Shown here: positions 1 to 9,138 of the stretch, in pieces | How the letters are laid out: each line of letters starts with the position of its first letter | Position numbering within the stretch: position 1 is the first letter of the stretch | NCBI GenBank assembly: GCA_012515595.1 | Contig: JAAYYA010000410.1 | Span: 1-36,408 of the forward strand | DNA length: 36,408 bases | Direction of reading: 5' to 3' | Origin: Actinomycetales bacterium | GTDB taxonomy: Bacteria; Actinomycetota; Actinomycetes; Actinomycetales; Dermatophilaceae | Notes under the pieces: generated by a model | What the model was told of the DNA's origin: nothing | What the model saw: the letters and a program-made list of their open reading frames with translations, nothing else | Databases searched by the model: none | Program-made: the position numbers and the translations under genes

Positions 1-417
1 CCCTCGGTGACGGCGTGCTGGAGCGTGGACGTCGGAGAACAGAACCTCGGTGCCTTCATCACCTGTGACGGGCTCGGGATGGAGCTGGTGATGGAGCAGC
101 GGGAGGAGGGCGGCAACAACAGCTTCGTGTGGCAGCTGCCGACCCGGATCAAGTACTCCAACATCAAGCTGTCCCGGCCGATCTGCCAAGACACCGACAA
201 GGTCGTCGCCTGGATCAACAGCATCCTCCAGCAGACCCGGCCGGTGACCGCCACCATCCGCGCCCTCACCGCCGAGAAAACGCCGGTCGCCGTGTGGACC
301 CTGCAGGGGGTCATCCCCATCCGGTGGACCGGACCGAGCCTGTCCACGGACTCGCCCAAGGTGGCCACCGAGACCATCGAGCTGGCCCACCACGGGTTCA
401 CCGTCGGGAGGACGTGA
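1..417 (+). CDS. eCIS/phage-tail tube protein (gp19-like), 5' end cut off
   Basis: Inner-tube protein of a contractile phage-tail-like particle. The frame is open from base 1, so the true start is probably upstream; a GTG at 7 is the first possible start inside the window. The segments REEGGNN, FVWQLPTRIKYSNIKLSRP and the C-terminal part about a tail-tube beta-barrel (WTLQGVIPIRWTGP, then ETIELAHHGF) are typical of the conserved phage-tail-region family that includes Afp1/Afp5 and T4 gp19-like tubes. Such proteins stack as hexameric rings inside the sheath. The next gene starts 5 nt after the stop, so it is translated with the LysM protein. Because it directly precedes the LysM and spike genes it is probably the tube variant at the baseplate end (Afp5-like), which is inference. 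Confidence 0.88.
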   Translation, partial: PSVTACWSVDVGEQNLGAFITCDGLGMELVMEQREEGGNNSFVWQLPTRIKYSNIKLSRPICQDTDKVVAWINSILQQTRPVTATIRALTAEKTPVAVWTLQGVIPIRWTGPSLSTDSPKVATETIELAHHGFTVGRT

Positions 418-422
418 GCACC

Positions 423-1223
423 ATGTCCTCATCGATGGCCCTGGCGGTCACCAAGTCCGCGAAGGCACCACCACTCCCGCCCGTGCCTGCGGACGCCAAG
501 GGAGCGGTCACGGAGGGAACCCGGGCCCAGCTGGAACGCGCCAACCTGGTCATCTACGAGTTGCAGCCCTCCCCCGACGGGACCACCGCCAAGGTCGGCT
601 CCGAGCAGGCCCGGATCACCTTCCAGTTCAACCCCAAGGAGCTGACCGTCCAGAAGGCCGCCAAGTGGGAGCGCAAGCCGAGCACCGGCGCGGAGAAGGC
701 CGGGCCCCCGCAGTTCACCGGTGCCGACCCCTGCAAGATGACCCTGGAGATGTTCCTGGACGCGACCGCGACCCACGACACCAGCGTGGTCACCACGGTC
801 GAGACCCTCTTCGCCTGCTGCACCCCGACCGAGACGAGCGCCAAGAAGGAGAAGCCGTCTCCACCGCTGGTCGCCCTGCAGTGGGGGAAGGTCACCAGCT
901 TCGCCGCGTTCATCGTCTCGGTGAACGCGAAGTACACCCTGTTCAGCGCCGACGGCACCCCCATCCGGGCGCTGTGCCAGGTCTCCCTGGAGGAGATGCC
1001 GGTCGCGCCGTGGCGGCAGAACCCCACCTCCGGCGGCCGGTCGGTCCGCCGGGCCCACCAGCTCATCGACGGTGACAGCCTCGCGTCGGTGGCGTACGCC
1101 GAGTACGGCGACCCGGCGATGTGGCGGTCGATCGCGGCCTTCAACGGGATCGACGACCCGCTGCGGGTGCCCCGCGGCACCCGGCTGCTGCTGCCCACCC
1201 CCGCCGAGCTGGGGGTGGGCTGA
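423..1223 (+). CDS. LysM-domain tail/baseplate protein (Afp7/Pvc7-like)
   Basis: 266 residues. ATG 423 is preceded by GGGAGGA inside the end of the tube gene. An ATG at 438 is a less likely alternative, and an open frame upstream of 423 is only a shadow of the tube gene. Residues 40-205 contain the domain seen in contractile injection system LysM proteins (ITFQFNPKELTVQKAAKWER, later LEMFLDATATHD and VQWGKV-like strands). Residues 211-258 form one LysM motif (HQLIDGDSLASVAYAEYGDP, then IAAFNGIDDP and LPTP). In known particles this protein joins the tube to the spike; its LysM fold is a structural adaptor and need not bind peptidoglycan. The stop overlaps the next start by one base (TGATG), indicating coupled translation. 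No small Afp6-like gene lies between this gene and the tube gene. Confidence 0.88.
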   Translation: MSSSMALAVTKSAKAPPLPPVPADAKGAVTEGTRAQLERANLVIYELQPSPDGTTAKVGSEQARITFQFNPKELTVQKAAKWERKPSTGAEKAGPPQFTGADPCKMTLEMFLDATATHDTSVVTTVETLFACCTPTETSAKKEKPSPPLVALQWGKVTSFAAFIVSVNAKYTLFSADGTPIRALCQVSLEEMPVAPWRQNPTSGGRSVRRAHQLIDGDSLASVAYAEYGDPAMWRSIAAFNGIDDPLRVPRGTRLLLPTPAELGVG

Positions 1224-3034
1224 TGCCGATCAGCAGCACCTGCCAGATCACGGTCGACGGCAGCCCCCTGCCCCTGGACATCGCCGGGCTGCTCACCGAC
1301 GCCTGCGTCGAGGACAGCCAGCGACTGCCCGACCTGTTCACCCTCCGCTTCCGCGACGTGGGTCGCACCGTCGTGAAGAAGAGCGGCGCCAAGATCGGGG
1401 CCAAGGTCGAGATCTCGGTGCAGACGGTCGACGCCGCCTCCCCCGTGCTGCTCATGGCCGGCGAGGTGACCGCGATCGAGGCGGAGTTCGACTCGGCCGG
1501 CACGTTCACCGTCATTCGCGGCTACGACCCGGCCCACCGGCTGTTCCACGGCCGGCGCACCGCCGCCTACACCCAGGTCACCGCCTCCGACATCGTCAGC
1601 AAGGTGGTCAAGGAAGCCGGGCTCCGCGTCGGGAAGATCCAGTCCACCACGACCGTGTACGAGCAGGTCTCGCAGTGCGCACAGACCGACTGGGAGTTCC
1701 TGGAGGCGCTGGCCCGGGAGGAGGGCATGGACTTGTGGGTCCGGGAGGGCAAGGTGAACCTGGGGCCGCCCGAGGGCGCCTCGTCGGCGCCTGCGGCGGG
1801 AGGTCCTGGCCAGCGGGTGCCGCTCGCGCTGCGGCTGGGCATTGACCTGCTGCGCGTCCGGACCGTCGTCACCTCGGCCCAGCAGGTCAAGGAGGTCGAG
1901 GTCCGCGGCTGGGACGTGAAGAGCAAGAAGGCCCTCACCGCCACCGAACCTGCCAAGACCGAGACGGTGGACCTGCCGGAGGTGAGTGCCCAGAAGCTCG
2001 CCGGGATCTTCGGCAACAAGAAGTACGTCTCCACGGACGTGCCCTTCGGGGTGCAGGCCGAGGTGGCCAGCGCGGCCAAGTCGCTCGCCCGCGAGGTCGC
2101 CGGCAGCTTCGCCGCGGTCGAGGGCGTGGTCCGCGGCAACCCGGAGCTGAGCGCCAACAGCGCCATCACCCTCACGGGCCTGGGCGAACCCTTCGACGGC
2201 AAGTACACCGTCACCTCGTCCCGGCACCGGTTCGACGCCCACTCCGGCTACCTGACGACCTTCACCGTGTCCGGACGCAACGACCGCACGATGCTCGGGC
2301 TCGCGGCCAACGGCGCCGGTCCGGGCGGCCCCCGTGGCCCGGTCATCGGGCAGGTCACCGACGTCAAGGACCCCGAGAAGATGGGGCGCGTCAAGGTGAA
2401 GCTGCCGTGGCTCGACGACGCCTACGTCTCACCGTGGGCACGCACCGTCCATGCCGGTGCGGGCAACGAGCGGGGATGGCTGGTCATGCCCGAGGTGGGC
2501 GACGAGGTGCTGGTCGACTTCGAGCTGGGCGACGTGCGCAGACCCTACGTCCTCGGCGGTCTCTACAACGGCGTCGACAAGCTGGCCAAGGGCCCGGAAC
2601 TGGTCGACGGGGGCAGCGGCGCCATCAACCGGCGCTCCATGGTCTCGCGGCTGGGGCACCACATCGACCTGCTCGACCAGAAGGGGAAGTCCGACGGCGT
2701 CACCGTCGCGACCAGCGACGACAAGCTGATGCTCACGCTCGACGCCGCCGGCACGAAGATCACCCTGCACAGCGACGGCACCGTGCTGATCGAAGGCAGC
2801 AAGGGGATCGTGGTCGACGCGGCCACCAGCGACCTGGAGCTCAAGGGCGGCAAGGTCACCATCGCCGGCCAGAACGGGGTCGACCTCAGCAGCAGCGGGG
2901 GCAGCGTCTCCGTCAAGGCCCAGACCCAGCTCAACCTCACCGGCCTGACCGCCAAGCTCGAGGGCAGCACCCAGACCGAGGTGAAGGGAGGCGCGGCCTG
3001 CACCATCAAGGCGGCCTTGGTCCAGATCAACTAA
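1223..3034 (+). CDS. VgrG/Afp8-like central spike protein
   Basis: 603 residues, ATG 1223 overlapping the preceding stop. The N-terminal ~360 residues resemble the phage late control gene D (gp27-like) fold, with strands such as RLFHGRRTAAYTQVTASDIV and a CAQTDWEFLEALAREEGMDL segment. Residues ~375-465 are the gp5-like OB fold (VIGQVTDVKDPEKMGRVKVK, LPWLDDAYVSPWARTV, VGDEVLVDFELGDVRRPYVL). The remainder is a repetitive beta-helix rich in short strands such as KITLHSDGTVLIEG and KVTIAGQNGVDLSS, ending with TIKAALVQIN. This forms the trimeric puncturing device at the tip of the tube. The helix is not followed by an extra effector domain, so the spike itself appears non-toxic. A 68-bp gap separates it from the PAAR gene. 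Confidence 0.92.
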   Translation: MPISSTCQITVDGSPLPLDIAGLLTDACVEDSQRLPDLFTLRFRDVGRTVVKKSGAKIGAKVEISVQTVDAASPVLLMAGEVTAIEAEFDSAGTFTVIRGYDPAHRLFHGRRTAAYTQVTASDIVSKVVKEAGLRVGKIQSTTTVYEQVSQCAQTDWEFLEALAREEGMDLWVREGKVNLGPPEGASSAPAAGGPGQRVPLALRLGIDLLRVRTVVTSAQQVKEVEVRGWDVKSKKALTATEPAKTETVDLPEVSAQKLAGIFGNKKYVSTDVPFGVQAEVASAAKSLAREVAGSFAAVEGVVRGNPELSANSAITLTGLGEPFDGKYTVTSSRHRFDAHSGYLTTFTVSGRNDRTMLGLAANGAGPGGPRGPVIGQVTDVKDPEKMGRVKVKLPWLDDAYVSPWARTVHAGAGNERGWLVMPEVGDEVLVDFELGDVRRPYVLGGLYNGVDKLAKGPELVDGGSGAINRRSMVSRLGHHIDLLDQKGKSDGVTVATSDDKLMLTLDAAGTKITLHSDGTVLIEGSKGIVVDAATSDLELKGGKVTIAGQNGVDLSSSGGSVSVKAQTQLNLTGLTAKLEGSTQTEVKGGAACTIKAALVQIN

Positions 3035-3102
3035 CCCGACCCACGCACCAGCCCACCAGCCCGGGAGACCCGGCTCACGGCATACGAAGGAGATGAACGG
3101 CG

Positions 3103-3384
3103 ATGCGCCCAGCAGCCAGGGTCGGCGATCCCACCGGACACCCCGGCACGATCGCCCCGCCCGGTGTGCCCACCGTCCTGATCGGCGGGATGCCCGCGGC
3201 CACCGTCGGCGCGCAGCACATCTGCTCCTTCCCCGGGGTGCCCCCGCACCCGCCCTCCGTGATCATCCCGCCCGGCAGCCTGACCGTGCTGATCGGCGGG
3301 AAGCCGGCCGCCCGCATGGGTGACATGTCCGCCTGCGGGGCGCCGATCGTCATGGGCTGCCCGACGGTGCTGATCGGAGGATGA
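3103..3384 (+). CDS. PAAR-domain spike-tip protein
   Basis: 93 residues, ATG 3103, with GAAGGAG about 10 nt upstream. Nearly the whole protein is a PAAR repeat domain: AARVGDPTGHPG, two PTVLIGG/LTVLIGG turns, GMPAATVG, KPAARMGD and a final TVLIGG. Candidate metal ligands are the His in GHPG, the His/Cys in QHICSF and the Cys in SACGAP. PAAR proteins cap the trimeric spike as a sharp, metal-pinned cone and may anchor effectors. No C-terminal toxin extension is present. The leader just upstream has a small hairpin (CCGGG-AGA-CCCGG, 3061-3073) and one copy of the CGGCATAC octamer at 3078-3085. The 3' end overlaps the start region of the gp25-like gene. Confidence 0.92.
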   Translation: MRPAARVGDPTGHPGTIAPPGVPTVLIGGMPAATVGAQHICSFPGVPPHPPSVIIPPGSLTVLIGGKPAARMGDMSACGAPIVMGCPTVLIGG

Positions 3385-3389
3385 CGACG

Positions 3390-3809
3390 ATGACCAGCCA
3401 CCTCGACAACGGGCTCGACTTCGTCGGCGCCGGGTGGGCCTTCCCGCTGGGCGTGGACGCCACCGGCCGGGTCGCCCTGGTCTCCCGCGAGCGCGAGATC
3501 CAGGAGTCGCTGCGGCTGATCCTGGGCACCGCCCCGGGCGAGCGGCCGATGCGCCCGGAGTTCGGCTGCCGGATCCACGAGCACGTCTTCGGGCCGGCCA
3601 ACTCCACCACGGCGGGGCGGGTGGCGCACGACGTGCGGGAGGCGATCGAGCGGTGGGAGCCCCGCGTGGACCTGCTCGACGTCGGGGTCAGCTTCGACGC
3701 CCACGCCGAGGGCACCCTCTATGTCGACATCCGCTACACGCTGCGCGGTGACAACGACCCGCGCAACCTGGTCTTCCCGTTCTACGTGATCCCCGACGAG
3801 CAGGAATAG
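3390..3809 (+). CDS. gp25-like baseplate wedge protein (GPW/gp25 family)
   Basis: 139 residues. I chose ATG 3390 because GGAGG lies at 3376-3380, nine bases before it. An in-frame ATG at 3381 overlaps the PAAR stop as ATGA but abuts that ribosome site, so the protein could be 142 residues. Family hallmarks are GWAFPLGVD, EIQESLRLILGTAPGERPMR and PEFGCRIHEHVF, followed by ERWEPRVDLLDVGV, the EPR-type core of T4 gp25 and Afp9. In contractile systems this protein connects the baseplate wedge with the first sheath ring and triggers contraction. It sits between PAAR and the J-like gene. Confidence 0.93.
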   Translation: MTSHLDNGLDFVGAGWAFPLGVDATGRVALVSREREIQESLRLILGTAPGERPMRPEFGCRIHEHVFGPANSTTAGRVAHDVREAIERWEPRVDLLDVGVSFDAHAEGTLYVDIRYTLRGDNDPRNLVFPFYVIPDEQE

Positions 3810-3819
3810 GTGGTGACCC

Positions 3820-5769
3820 GTGGCACTCCCCGCTCCCGACCTGGACGACCGCCGCTTCCAGCAGCTGGTCGACGACGCCAAGCGCCTGGTCCAGCAACGC
3901 TGCCCCGACTGGACCGACCACAACGTGTCCGACCCCGGCGTGACGCTCATCGAGGCGTTCGCGCAGATGGTCGACCAGTTGATCTACCGGCTCAACCGGG
4001 TGCCGGACCGCAACTACGTCAAGTTCCTGGAGATGATCGGCGTCGAGCTGCGCTCCTCGGCCGCCGCGCGGGGGGCGGTGACCTTCTGGCTGTCGGCGCC
4101 CCAACCCCAGACGGTGCTGGTGCGGGCCGGGTCCGAGGTGGCCACGCCCCGGACCGACCTGCAGGACCCGCTCGTCTTCACCACGCTGAAGGACCTGCAC
4201 GTCGTGCCGTGCTCCTTCGCGCATGCCGCCGTGCGGCCGCTGGACAAGCAGCCGGCCGAGACCACCCGGTCGCTGGACACCGAGCAGGGCTTCGCCTGTT
4301 TCTCCCGCACCCCGCAGGTCGGTGACGAGCTGCTCGTCGGACTCTCCGACCCCGTCCCCTCGTGCGCCGTCCTGCTCCGCCTGGACTGCACCGTCGCGGG
4401 TGTGGGCGTCGACCCCCGGCGCCCCCCGCTGGTGTGGGAGGCCTGGCAGGGCACCGACTGGGTGCCCTGCCAGGTGGACAGCGACGGCACCGGCGGGCTG
4501 AACCGGCCGGGCGACATCGTCCTGCACGTCCCCGACACCCACCAGGCCTCCGTGATCGCCCGGCACCGGGCGGGGTGGCTGCGCTGCCGCCTCGTGGAGG
4601 CGGAGCCCGAGCAGCCCACCTACACCGCCTCGCCGCGGATCATGGGGATCGAGGCGATGACCGTCGGCGGGACCACGGGCTACGTGCACGCCGAGATCAT
4701 CGGCCGGGAGGATGTCGGGCGCTCCGACGGCACCCCCGGGCAGCGGATGCGGCTGAGCCGCCACCCGGTGCTGCCGGCCGACGACCCCGTGGTCCTGGAG
4801 GTGGTCACCGACGCCGGGAGCGAGGCGTGGGAGCAGGTCGCCCACTTCGCCGCCTCGGGCCCGGAGGACCGGCACTTCCGGCTGGACGCGTATGCCGGGG
4901 AGGTCCAGTTCGGACCGGCGGTCCGGCAGGCCGACGGCGGGCTGCGCTACTACGGCGCGGTCCCGCCCCGCGGGGCGAGCGTGCAGATCCAGGGCTACCG
5001 GTGCGGCGGTGGCCGCCGGGGCAACGTGGCGGCCGGCCAGATCCGGGTGCTGAAGTCGAGCGTGCCCTATGTCGGCAGCGTCGAGAACCGGACCGCCGCC
5101 GTGGGCGGCGCGGACCCGGAGACCCTCGAGGACGCCAAGGTCCGCGGGCCGATGCTGCTGCGCTCCCGCGGCCGCGCGGTGACCGCGGAGGACTTCGTCG
5201 AGCTGACCCTGGAGGTCGCGCCCGACGTCGCGCGGGTCGAGTGCGTCACCAGCCACACCCCGGAGGACGCCGGCGGCGTCCGGCTGCTCGTCGTCCCGCA
5301 CGTGGCCAGCGACGACCTCGGCCGGGTCGAGCGGACCGAGCTCGACCCGCCGGAGGCGACGCTCGAGCGGATCAGCGAGAGCCTGGACCAGCGTCGGCTC
5401 ATCGGCACCCGGATCCTGGTCACCCCGCCGGACTACGTCTGGGTGACCGCGGTCGTCAGCGTCACGGCCCTGCCGCAGCACGACCCGCAGGAGGTGCGCG
5501 ACGCGGTCCTGCGGGCGCTCTACCGGCACTTCCACCCGCTGCAGGGCGGACCCGACGGCACCGGCTGGCCCTTCGGCCGGCACGTCCAGGCCCACGAGCT
5601 GCACGCCACCCTGGCCCATGTGCCCGGCGTGGACATGTCCGAGGAGATCAGCGTGTCGCTGTTCCCGGCGGAGGCGGGCAGCGGCCGACGGGACAAGGCG
5701 GTGCAACGGGTCGACCTCGGCCCCACCTCGCTGGTCTACTCCTACGAGCACCAGGTCCGGGTGCGCTGA
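3820..5769 (+). CDS. Baseplate J-like protein (Afp11-like wedge component)
   Basis: 649 residues, GTG start at 3820 with a weak GGTGG upstream. The N-terminus (LDDRRFQQLVDDAKRLV, then WTDHNVSDPGVTLIEAFAQM and NRVPDRNYVKFLEMIGVELR) is diagnostic for the putative baseplate assembly proteins of eCIS, related to phage gpJ/T4 gp6. Residues ~430-520 contain the conserved J core (DAKVRGPMLLRSRGRAVTAE, then ARVECVTSHTPEDAG and VRLLVVPHV). The C-terminus (PLQGGPDGTGWPFGRHVQAH) is also typical. Gp6-like proteins dimerise to form the ring of wedges around the hub. The stop overlaps the next start (TGATG). Only one J-like gene is visible, whereas the larger Afp-type clusters carry additional wedge proteins. 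Confidence 0.92.
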   Translation: MALPAPDLDDRRFQQLVDDAKRLVQQRCPDWTDHNVSDPGVTLIEAFAQMVDQLIYRLNRVPDRNYVKFLEMIGVELRSSAAARGAVTFWLSAPQPQTVLVRAGSEVATPRTDLQDPLVFTTLKDLHVVPCSFAHAAVRPLDKQPAETTRSLDTEQGFACFSRTPQVGDELLVGLSDPVPSCAVLLRLDCTVAGVGVDPRRPPLVWEAWQGTDWVPCQVDSDGTGGLNRPGDIVLHVPDTHQASVIARHRAGWLRCRLVEAEPEQPTYTASPRIMGIEAMTVGGTTGYVHAEIIGREDVGRSDGTPGQRMRLSRHPVLPADDPVVLEVVTDAGSEAWEQVAHFAASGPEDRHFRLDAYAGEVQFGPAVRQADGGLRYYGAVPPRGASVQIQGYRCGGGRRGNVAAGQIRVLKSSVPYVGSVENRTAAVGGADPETLEDAKVRGPMLLRSRGRAVTAEDFVELTLEVAPDVARVECVTSHTPEDAGGVRLLVVPHVASDDLGRVERTELDPPEATLERISESLDQRRLIGTRILVTPPDYVWVTAVVSVTALPQHDPQEVRDAVLRALYRHFHPLQGGPDGTGWPFGRHVQAHELHATLAHVPGVDMSEEISVSLFPAEAGSGRRDKAVQRVDLGPTSLVYSYEHQVRVR

Positions 5770-6299
5770 TGCGGGGCACCATCGCCGGACTGGCCACGCC
5801 GCACCCCCTGGGCGCGACGCTGCCCGGGCTGTATGCCGACGACGAGTTCGCGCAGGCGCTCTGCTCGGGGCTCGACGAGGTCCTCGCCCCCGTGATCGGC
5901 ACGCTCGACAACCTCCCGGCCTATCTCGACCTGGCGACCGCCCCGGACGACCTGGTGCCGTGGCTGGCCCGCTGGGTCGGCATGGCGGTCCAGGCGAACC
6001 TGCCGGTGGAGCGGCAGCGCGAGCTCCTGCAGTCCGCGGTGGACCTGCAGGGCTGGCTCGGCACCCCCCTGGGCGTGCACCTGACCCTGGAGGCGCTCTT
6101 CGGCGCCACCGCCGAGCTCGAGGAGTCGGGGGGATCGTCGTGGTCCACGGACCCGCACGCCCCCCTGCCCGGCGACCCGGTGCCGTCGGTCCGGGTGCGG
6201 GTGTCCGGCGGAGGGCCCGCGCTGGACGGCGACCAGGTCGAGGCCGTGGTCGCCGCGGTCACGCCCGCGCACGTGCTGCGGCAGGTGGATCTGAGCTAG
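5769..6299 (+). CDS. P2 gpI-like phage tail protein (eCIS baseplate/Afp12-like)
   Basis: 176 residues, ATG 5769 overlapping the J-gene stop. Motifs typical of the eCIS tail-protein-I family include HPLGATLPGLYADDEFAQAL, CSGLDEVLAPVIGTLDNLPA and DDLVPWLARWVGM, followed by AVDLQGWLGTPLGVHLTLEA and a C-terminal strand ending [12 protein letters not shown]. GpI joins gpJ in the wedge and links to fibres in phages. It is the last structural gene seen in the cluster, and its final 41 bases overlap the 3' end of the convergent regulator gene. No fibre gene follows it. Confidence 0.9.
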   Translation: MRGTIAGLATPHPLGATLPGLYADDEFAQALCSGLDEVLAPVIGTLDNLPAYLDLATAPDDLVPWLARWVGMAVQANLPVERQRELLQSAVDLQGWLGTPLGVHLTLEALFGATAELEESGGSSWSTDPHAPLPGDPVPSVRVRVSGGGPALDGDQVEAVVAAVTPAHVLRQVDLS

Positions 6300-9138
6300 C
6301 CGGGTCCGGCACCCGCCCGTTGACCAGGTCGCGGACCCGGCTGTGCTCGGCGAGGGTCACCTGCGCCGCACTGTGGTCACCGAGCTCCTGCTGGATCCGG
6401 GCCAGGACGAGCCAAGCGGTGTCCCGCAGCGGGTCGAGCTGCACCACCCGCCTGGCCTGCCACAGCCCGAGGTCGGGCCGTCCCAGGTCCAGGCAGGCCG
6501 CGGCCGAGGACGCCAGGGCGGTGGCCACGCCGAGCCGCAGCCGGTCCCGCTCGTCCAGCACCCACTCGGCGGACCCGACCTCCGGCAGCAGGTCCCCCTG
6601 GTAGAGCTCCAGCACCTCGGCCGCCCGGTCCGCCAGCAGCACCGGGTCAGCGTCCCGCACCGCCCGGCCGACGGCGGTGATCGCCCGGTCGAGCAGGTGC
6701 ACGTCGACGCTGGCACCGGGCAGCGCCAGCCGGTAGGCGTCCCCGTGCCGCTGGACGACCCCCGCGGGGACGCCGTGGTCCTCCAGGAGCCGGCGGACGC
6801 TGGACACCGCGACCTGCAGCCGGTGGGTGCCCACGTCGAGCCGGGCGCCCGGCCAGAGGCTGTCGATGAGCCGCTCCCGGTGCACGTCGACGCCGTGCTG
6901 CATGGCCAGGAGCATGAGCAGCAGCCGCGCCCTGGGCCGCAGCGGCATCACGTCGATGTCCGTCCCGTGGTGCAGCCGGAACCCTCCCAGGCACTGCACC
7001 CAGGCGCCCCCGCCGGCCGCGGCCGCTGGCGCACCGTGACCCGGGCCGCGCTGCACCACGGCCCGGCACGTGGCCAGGACCGCGGCGACGTCCTCCAGGC
7101 CCACCTGGCGGGCCAGCCCGGTCAGCTCCCGGTCGGCCAGCGGGCCCGGTGCGGCCCCGGTCGCCGCCATGACGGCGAGGATCAGCGAGCGCACCCACAG
7201 CTCCAGCACCGGCGCCCCGAGGGTCGCGGCGGTCGCCGCCGCATGGTCCAGGTGGACCCGCGCCTCGGCATACTCCCCCTGGCGCGACAGCGCCACGCTG
7301 GTGAGGGCCCGCACCACGAGCTCGCCCCAGGCGTCCCCGTCCCGCTGGCAGGCGGCGACGGCGCTGCGGCAGGCGTCGATCCGCCAGGACTGGCCCGCGG
7401 TCTCCAGGACCAGGCAGGCCTGCAGCCCCTGGGCGACCCGCGCCAGCCAGGGATAACCCTCGACGTCCGCGGTCAGGCTCAGGTTCTCCAGGGTCGCGAC
7501 GCACTGGTCCCGCTGGCCCGGCGCGCCCACGTCGAGGAGGGCCCCGAGCATCCCGGCCGCGAGCCAGGGCCAGGTCGCGCCCACGAGCGCCGGATAGGCG
7601 CGGTCCAGCTCGGCGCGGGCCTCGGCCAGCCGGCCCGCGAACAGGTGGGCGACGGCGGACACCAGGCCCCACTCCGGACCGGTGTCGGCCGGGAGGCGGG
7701 GCGGCTGGACCGTGCGGGTCAGCGAGCGCACCGCGCTCAGCGGCGTGTGGGCGACCTCGACGCCGGTGGCGCGGCTGCCCAACCAGGCCGAGGCGTGCCG
7801 TCGCTCGGAGGCGCAGTGGGCGGCCAGGTCGGGGTCGTCGACCGCGGCCTCGACCAGGCGCAGGGAGAGCAGGGCGTCGTCGATCGACCCCTGGCGCAGC
7901 AGCCGACGGATCCGGGCCACGGCCAGCCACGGGTCGTTCTGCTCCGCCGGGTGCAGGTCGCCGGTGGTCAGGGCCCCGACGTCGGGGTCCGCGACCCCGG
8001 CCCGCTCGCGGACCAGCCGGGCCGCCGCGCCCCAGTCACCAGCCCGTTTGTAGGCCCGCAGCGCCTCGGTGTGGTGCCCCGCCTGCTCCAGGAGCCGCGC
8101 GGCCCGGACGTGCAGGGCCGTCACCTCCCCCACCGGCAGCTCGTCCTCGAGGGTGACCTCGAGGTGGTCCCGGAGCACCTGGTGGTAGCGGTAGGAGCGG
8201 CCCTCGTCCGGGGTGGTGGTGAACAGCTGCTCGGCCTCCAGTCCGCGCAGCACGGACCCGCTGTCGACCCGGTCCAGCAGCGCGTCGCACAGGGGTCCGT
8301 CCAGGATGCCCAGCGGGGAGGTCCGCAGCAGGAACTGGCGCCGCTCGGCGCTCAGCCCGTCGAGGACGGTGCGGGTCAGGTAGGACCGGATCAGCCGGGA
8401 CCGGCCGTTCAGGCGGACGACCTCGGCCTCCCGCTCCACGTGGGTGAGGTTGCGCACGGACAGGTGGAAGAGCTGTAGCGCCGCCGCCAGGCCGCCGACG
8501 CGACGGCACAGCAGCGCCGCGGTCTCGGGGCTGAGCGGTGCGCCGTAGACGCTGCGGAAGAGGTCCTCGACCTCCCAGGACCGGAACCGCAGGTCGTCCC
8601 CGGACAGCTCGACGAGGTCGCCGGAGGCCAGCATGCGGGTGGTGTTGAACGAGGGTGACCGCCGGGCCCCGAGCAGCACCCGGACCGTGGCGGGACGCAG
8701 CAGCAGGAAACGCTCCAGGGCGTCCTCGGCCGCCGAGCCGGCGATCTCGTGCACGTCGTCGAGGACCAGCAGCTGGGGACCTCCGGCCGTCCCGTCTCCG
8801 AGCGCCGCGAGCAGACCGTCGACGCCGGAGTCCGGGGCGAGGGCCGGGGCGCCCGGGGGCAGGAGCGCCAGGGCGAGGTACCGGACCAGGGCCGCCTCGT
8901 CGTGGTCCTCGACGCCGGCGGTGTACCAGGCAGCCAGGGTCCCCGACCTGGCCGCCACCCGGCCCAGCAGGGTGGTCTTGCCGGCGCCGGGCGGGGCGAC
9001 GACCAGCCCCGTCGCAGGGGTGTCGGGGCCGAGCAGGGCGTCCTCGAGCCGCGCTCTGGCGAGACCGACCGGCTTGGGGCACTGGGTCTTGAAGGGCACG
9101 GTCAGCCAGGCGTCCGCCCCCGCGGACGCCTGGCTCAT
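6259..9138 (-). CDS. STAND/MalT-like NTPase regulator with C-terminal SARP (wHTH-BTAD) output
   Basis: 959 residues. ATG 9138 overlaps the stop of the upstream gene (ATGA). A P-loop (GAGKTT, residues 51-56) and Walker B ([10 protein letters not shown], about 125-135) mark a MalT-type signal-transduction NTPase. Residues ~330-690 are helical TPR-like repeats (for example [20 protein letters not shown]). Residues 713-805 are an OmpR-like winged helix ([41 protein letters not shown]), and ~810-935 a BTAD domain ([20 protein letters not shown]). In classical SARPs this DNA-binding module is N-terminal; here it is C-terminal in the position where MalT/LuxR proteins have their HTH. Position and coupling to the hydrolase gene suggest it controls that gene and/or the injection system; this is inference. 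Its 3' end overlaps the convergent tail gene. Confidence 0.88.
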   Translation of the reverse strand: MSQASAGADAWLTVPFKTQCPKPVGLARARLEDALLGPDTPATGLVVAPPGAGKTTLLGRVAARSGTLAAWYTAGVEDHDEAALVRYLALALLPPGAPALAPDSGVDGLLAALGDGTAGGPQLLVLDDVHEIAGSAAEDALERFLLLRPATVRVLLGARRSPSFNTTRMLASGDLVELSGDDLRFRSWEVEDLFRSVYGAPLSPETAALLCRRVGGLAAALQLFHLSVRNLTHVEREAEVVRLNGRSRLIRSYLTRTVLDGLSAERRQFLLRTSPLGILDGPLCDALLDRVDSGSVLRGLEAEQLFTTTPDEGRSYRYHQVLRDHLEVTLEDELPVGEVTALHVRAARLLEQAGHHTEALRAYKRAGDWGAAARLVRERAGVADPDVGALTTGDLHPAEQNDPWLAVARIRRLLRQGSIDDALLSLRLVEAAVDDPDLAAHCASERRHASAWLGSRATGVEVAHTPLSAVRSLTRTVQPPRLPADTGPEWGLVSAVAHLFAGRLAEARAELDRAYPALVGATWPWLAAGMLGALLDVGAPGQRDQCVATLENLSLTADVEGYPWLARVAQGLQACLVLETAGQSWRIDACRSAVAACQRDGDAWGELVVRALTSVALSRQGEYAEARVHLDHAAATAATLGAPVLELWVRSLILAVMAATGAAPGPLADRELTGLARQVGLEDVAAVLATCRAVVQRGPGHGAPAAAAGGGAWVQCLGGFRLHHGTDIDVMPLRPRARLLLMLLAMQHGVDVHRERLIDSLWPGARLDVGTHRLQVAVSSVRRLLEDHGVPAGVVQRHGDAYRLALPGASVDVHLLDRAITAVGRAVRDADPVLLADRAAEVLELYQGDLLPEVGSAEWVLDERDRLRLGVATALASSAAACLDLGRPDLGLWQARRVVQLDPLRDTAWLVLARIQQELGDHSAAQVTLAEHSRVRDLVNGRVPDPASSDPPAAARARA

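Noticed and set aside
129-422. N-terminal extension of the LysM protein
   Set aside because: Residues before ATG 423 are an out-of-frame shadow of the tube gene; the conserved protein starts at 423.
1-6299. Type VI secretion system
   Set aside because: VgrG-like and PAAR proteins are shared, but the LysM, J and I genes and the gp19-like tube fit an eCIS; no TssJ/L/M membrane-complex genes are present.
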